Positions 5,731 through 6,786 of a stretch of DNA of 6,786 bases are shown one piece after another. Source of the DNA: Fibrobacter sp. (GTDB taxonomy: Bacteria; Fibrobacterota; Fibrobacteria; Fibrobacterales; Fibrobacteraceae); NCBI GenBank assembly GCA_012515825.1, contig JAAYXQ010000250.1:1-6786 (forward strand). The letters are read 5' to 3'. The translations under genes were made by a program, and so were the position numbers. The notes beneath the pieces were generated by a model that did not search any database, was not told where the DNA came from, and saw only the letters and a list, made by a program, of their open reading frames with translations. Within the stretch, counting starts at the first letter, position 1. Every line of letters starts with the position of its first letter.

Positions 5731-5911
5731 ATGGTGACCCGTACGGGCGGAGACTCGCGCGATGTTAATGGCTTTGTTTATTAATGAGCGAGGCTCCGTT
5801 TTTGGAGGTAACTTGTTACCCCAAAAATACAGCCCGACCCAGCGTAGTCTTGATGCGTACGGTATGCATTTCGCTGGGGCACGTCCAATTTTTGCTGGAA
5901 ACTATAGTTAA
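5731..5911 (+). other. GC-rich, hairpin-dense block (structured RNA or toxin-gene relic)
   Basis: Positions 5731-5880 count 78 G/C of 150 (52%), against 19-30% in adjacent genes. Inverted repeats are frequent: palindrome CCCGTACGGG (5738-5747), CGGAG/CTCCG (5748-5752 with 5794-5798), GAGC/GCTC (5786-5796), CTCC/GGAG (5794-5807), GGTAAC/GTTACC (5807-5820) and CCCAGCG/CGCTGGG (5838-5844 with 5872-5878) enclosing ATGC/GCAT. Some are mutually exclusive. A 49-codon frame from ATG 5762 to TAA 5909-5911 covers much of it (for example SPTQRSLDAYGMHFAGARP). It may be a transferred 3' gene fragment, a structured leader RNA for the next gene, or both. I cannot decide between these. Confidence 0.4.
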
Positions 5912-5923
5912 CGGAATATTGAG

Positions 5924-6466
5924 ATGAAAAAAATAATTTCTTTTTTTGTTGTGGGTCTTGTATTAGGTTTTCTTATTTATGAACGTTTTTGTTTTCATGA
6001 ACCAAAGGAGAATACTGAAGTTTTACCTTTTGCTTTTGGTTCTGTCATGCATTTTGATTTACCAAATCCATTTAGCGATTCTATTGATTTGAATAATAAA
6101 ATTGTGCTAGATATTATGGTAAGGCATTCCTTGAGCTTAGATACTAATAAATTCTGTGATTCAGAAAGATGCCATGCCATTAGGATAGAAAAAGACAATA
6201 ATAATCTTATTGTAAAGAAATATACGAAACAATCAAATTGCTTGACCGAGGATGCTTTCTCTTTACTTGTAAAAGAAATTTCAAATTATCAATACGAGTA
6301 TAGTTCAATAGATGCCATGGATGGTTTCGAAACATCTTTAACGCTTTTTGATTATAGTCATGGTAAAATGATTTATATCAAATTTCCTCCCGTTTCAGAT
6401 GATGTACCAAATGCTGTGAAGATAACAACTCTTGTCAATCAAATTTTTGAATTATGCAAAGAATAA
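5924..6466 (+). CDS. Single-pass membrane or exported protein of unknown function
   Basis: The 180-residue product has a classic N-terminal hydrophobic segment, MKKIISFFVVGLVLGFLIYE (residues 1-20), with two lysines before it, and no clear cleavage site, so an uncleaved inner-membrane anchor with a periplasmic body is likely. The body has five cysteines (C23, C78, C83, C106, C178) and an acidic-aromatic stretch around 122-143. No family is recognised. GGA at 5913-5915 is 8 nt upstream of the ATG and serves as ribosome-binding site. A sample at 5941-6040 counts 30% GC, contrasting sharply with the 52% GC block that ends 12 nt before it. It shares size class, anchor type and position after a relic-like block with the 115-residue gene upstream, although the two proteins are not obviously alike in sequence. 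An orphan immunity or envelope protein is one possibility. Confidence 0.78.
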   Translation: MKKIISFFVVGLVLGFLIYERFCFHEPKENTEVLPFAFGSVMHFDLPNPFSDSIDLNNKIVLDIMVRHSLSLDTNKFCDSERCHAIRIEKDNNNLIVKKYTKQSNCLTEDAFSLLVKEISNYQYEYSSIDAMDGFETSLTLFDYSHGKMIYIKFPPVSDDVPNAVKITTLVNQIFELCKE

Positions 6467-6474
6467 TAGTGATG

Positions 6475-6580
6475 TGCTCCTCAAAAAGTCTACAAACTAA
6501 AAATACTCGAAATAAAGTAATTTTTTTTAAGAAAGATATCGCTTAGGGTATATGTAGCTAAATTATAAGCAGAAACTATC
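6475..6580 (+). repeat. Island-flanking repeat, right copy
   Basis: Block A (6475-6508) and block B (6551-6580) match the left copy at 3746-3811. Here the blocks are separated by 42 nt that include a run of eight T (6521-6528) preceded by a weak TACT/AGTA stem. That insert could act as a terminator for the upstream gene, but the stem is only 4 bp. This copy begins 9 nt after the stop of the 180-residue gene. Confidence 0.7.
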
Positions 6581-6582
6581 TA

Positions 6583-6636
6583 GGTTTTTAGGTGTGCTAT
6601 CAATGAGATTCTTGAGAAATCCTGGAGCCTAAAACC
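6583..6636 (+). other. Long-range inverted repeat in the ddl leader
   Basis: GGTTTTTAGG (6583-6592) can pair with CCTAAAACC (6628-6636) with one bulged T, enclosing 35 nt. A T-rich stretch (TATTTTTTATTTG, 6649-6660) follows 13 nt later, just before ddl. It might be a leader structure for ddl or a terminator for the island. The stem is AT-rich and no known riboswitch is recognised. No good -35/-10 pair for ddl is visible; a TTGACT at 6661 is too close to the start codon to act as its -35. Confidence 0.3.
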
Positions 6637-6684
6637 AAAGAATAAGCTATTTTTTATTTGTTGACTTTTTTATAGGTATTATTT

Positions 6685-6786
6685 ATGTCTCGTTTGCGCG
6701 TTTTGGTTTTCATGGGTGGCTTTTCAACAGAACATGATGTTTCCGTTGTTAGTGGTACTGGCATTGTACGTGCTATGGATCCTCAA
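6685..6786 (+). CDS. ddl: D-alanine--D-alanine ligase, N-terminal part, truncated by the window
   Basis: Only the first 34 residues are present. RVLVFMGGFSTEHDVSVVSG (residues 5-24) is the diagnostic N-terminal signature of Ddl, with the G-G-x-S-x-E-H-x-V-S pattern of the first strand-loop. The glutamate in STEHD corresponds to the residue that binds the first D-alanine. Ddl is a cytoplasmic ATP-grasp enzyme that joins two D-alanines for peptidoglycan precursors. ATG 6685 is four codons before the conserved strand, which fits known Ddl starts; the ribosome-binding site is weak (GGT 9 nt upstream). It is the first recognisable conserved gene after the accessory island and continues the cell-wall theme of the left side of the window. 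Confidence 0.9.
   Translation, partial: MSRLRVLVFMGGFSTEHDVSVVSGTGIVRAMDPQ

Larger units (their letters stand above)
5543..5923. other. 381-nt intergenic region with repeat, inverted repeat and GC-rich block
   Basis: No convincing complete gene is seen here. From left to right it holds a 6-bp inverted repeat (5576-5606) with a minus-strand T-run, the right copy of the dispersed repeat (5651-5728), and a GC-rich, hairpin-dense block (5731-5911) ending 12 nt before the next gene. A minor open stretch in one frame crosses the repeat into the block, from about 5619 to a TAA near 5765. It includes YIDFMLNQEKYFSNYVRDG, then DPYGRRLARC, but has no clear start. Confidence 0.6.

Noticed and set aside
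5619..5767. Open stretch with YD/Rhs-like wording (DGDPYGRRLARC)
   Set aside because: No start codon with a ribosome-binding site, short, and crosses the repeat boundary. The resemblance to Rhs repeats rests on a few residues, so it is mentioned but not annotated as a gene.
5995..6198. Minus-strand frame inside the 180-residue gene
   Set aside because: Antisense to a gene with a clear signal segment and ribosome-binding site; no support of its own.
3746..6580. CRISPR array or insertion sequence as explanation of the repeats
   Set aside because: Only two copies of each repeat, kilobases or hundreds of bases apart, with no regular spacers, no transposase frame and no terminal inverted repeats.
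6661..6682. TTGACT with TATTAT upstream of ddl as a promoter
   Set aside because: Only 10 nt separate the two hexamers and the -10-like element abuts the start codon, so it cannot be a normal promoter.

Overview
The window is an AT-rich bacterial chromosome segment. Hand counts give about 39-44% GC in samples of the conserved genes and 19-30% in samples of the accessory genes. A lipoprotein signal peptide and signal-anchor-like N-termini on unknown proteins suggest a Gram-negative cell. The peptidoglycan recycling-type genes (nucleotidyltransferase plus AmgK-like kinase) fit that. I cannot name the lineage from sequence alone; a low-GC member of a Fibrobacterota-like or other deep Gram-negative group is a weak guess.

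Region 1 (1-2652, + strand) is conserved. It holds the end of a sugar-1-phosphate nucleotidyltransferase (MurU-like), a TrmJ-type tRNA 2'-O-methyltransferase starting 1 nt inside that gene's stop, and an AmgK-like sugar kinase behind its own extended -10 promoter. The kinase overlaps a PTS EIIA type-2 domain protein by ATGA. Kinase plus nucleotidyltransferase is the enzyme pair of the AmgK/MurU MurNAc salvage route. The EIIA protein could be a sensor or regulator coupled to it.

Region 2 (2663-3583, - strand) is an extended-SDR NAD(P)-dependent epimerase/reductase convergent with the EIIA gene. Its probable intrinsic terminator lies inside the last 60 bases of the EIIA coding sequence.

Region 3 (about 3584-6684) is an accessory island. 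It contains three unrecognised genes, all with N-terminal export or membrane signals: a 355-residue lipoprotein, a ~115-residue single-pass protein and a 180-residue single-pass protein. Between them lie decayed-looking sequence, a 57-nt dispersed repeat (51/57 identical), a GC-rich (52%) hairpin-dense block, and coding-like tails ending at or just before the downstream start codons. A second repeat pair (28/30 identical core) brackets the island. The arrangement resembles a graveyard of small cassettes in which immunity-like or secreted proteins survive while upstream partner genes have been lost; this is inference only.

Region 4 (6685-6786) is the start of ddl, D-alanine--D-alanine ligase, which continues beyond the window. 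The island thus sits between peptidoglycan-related core genes.
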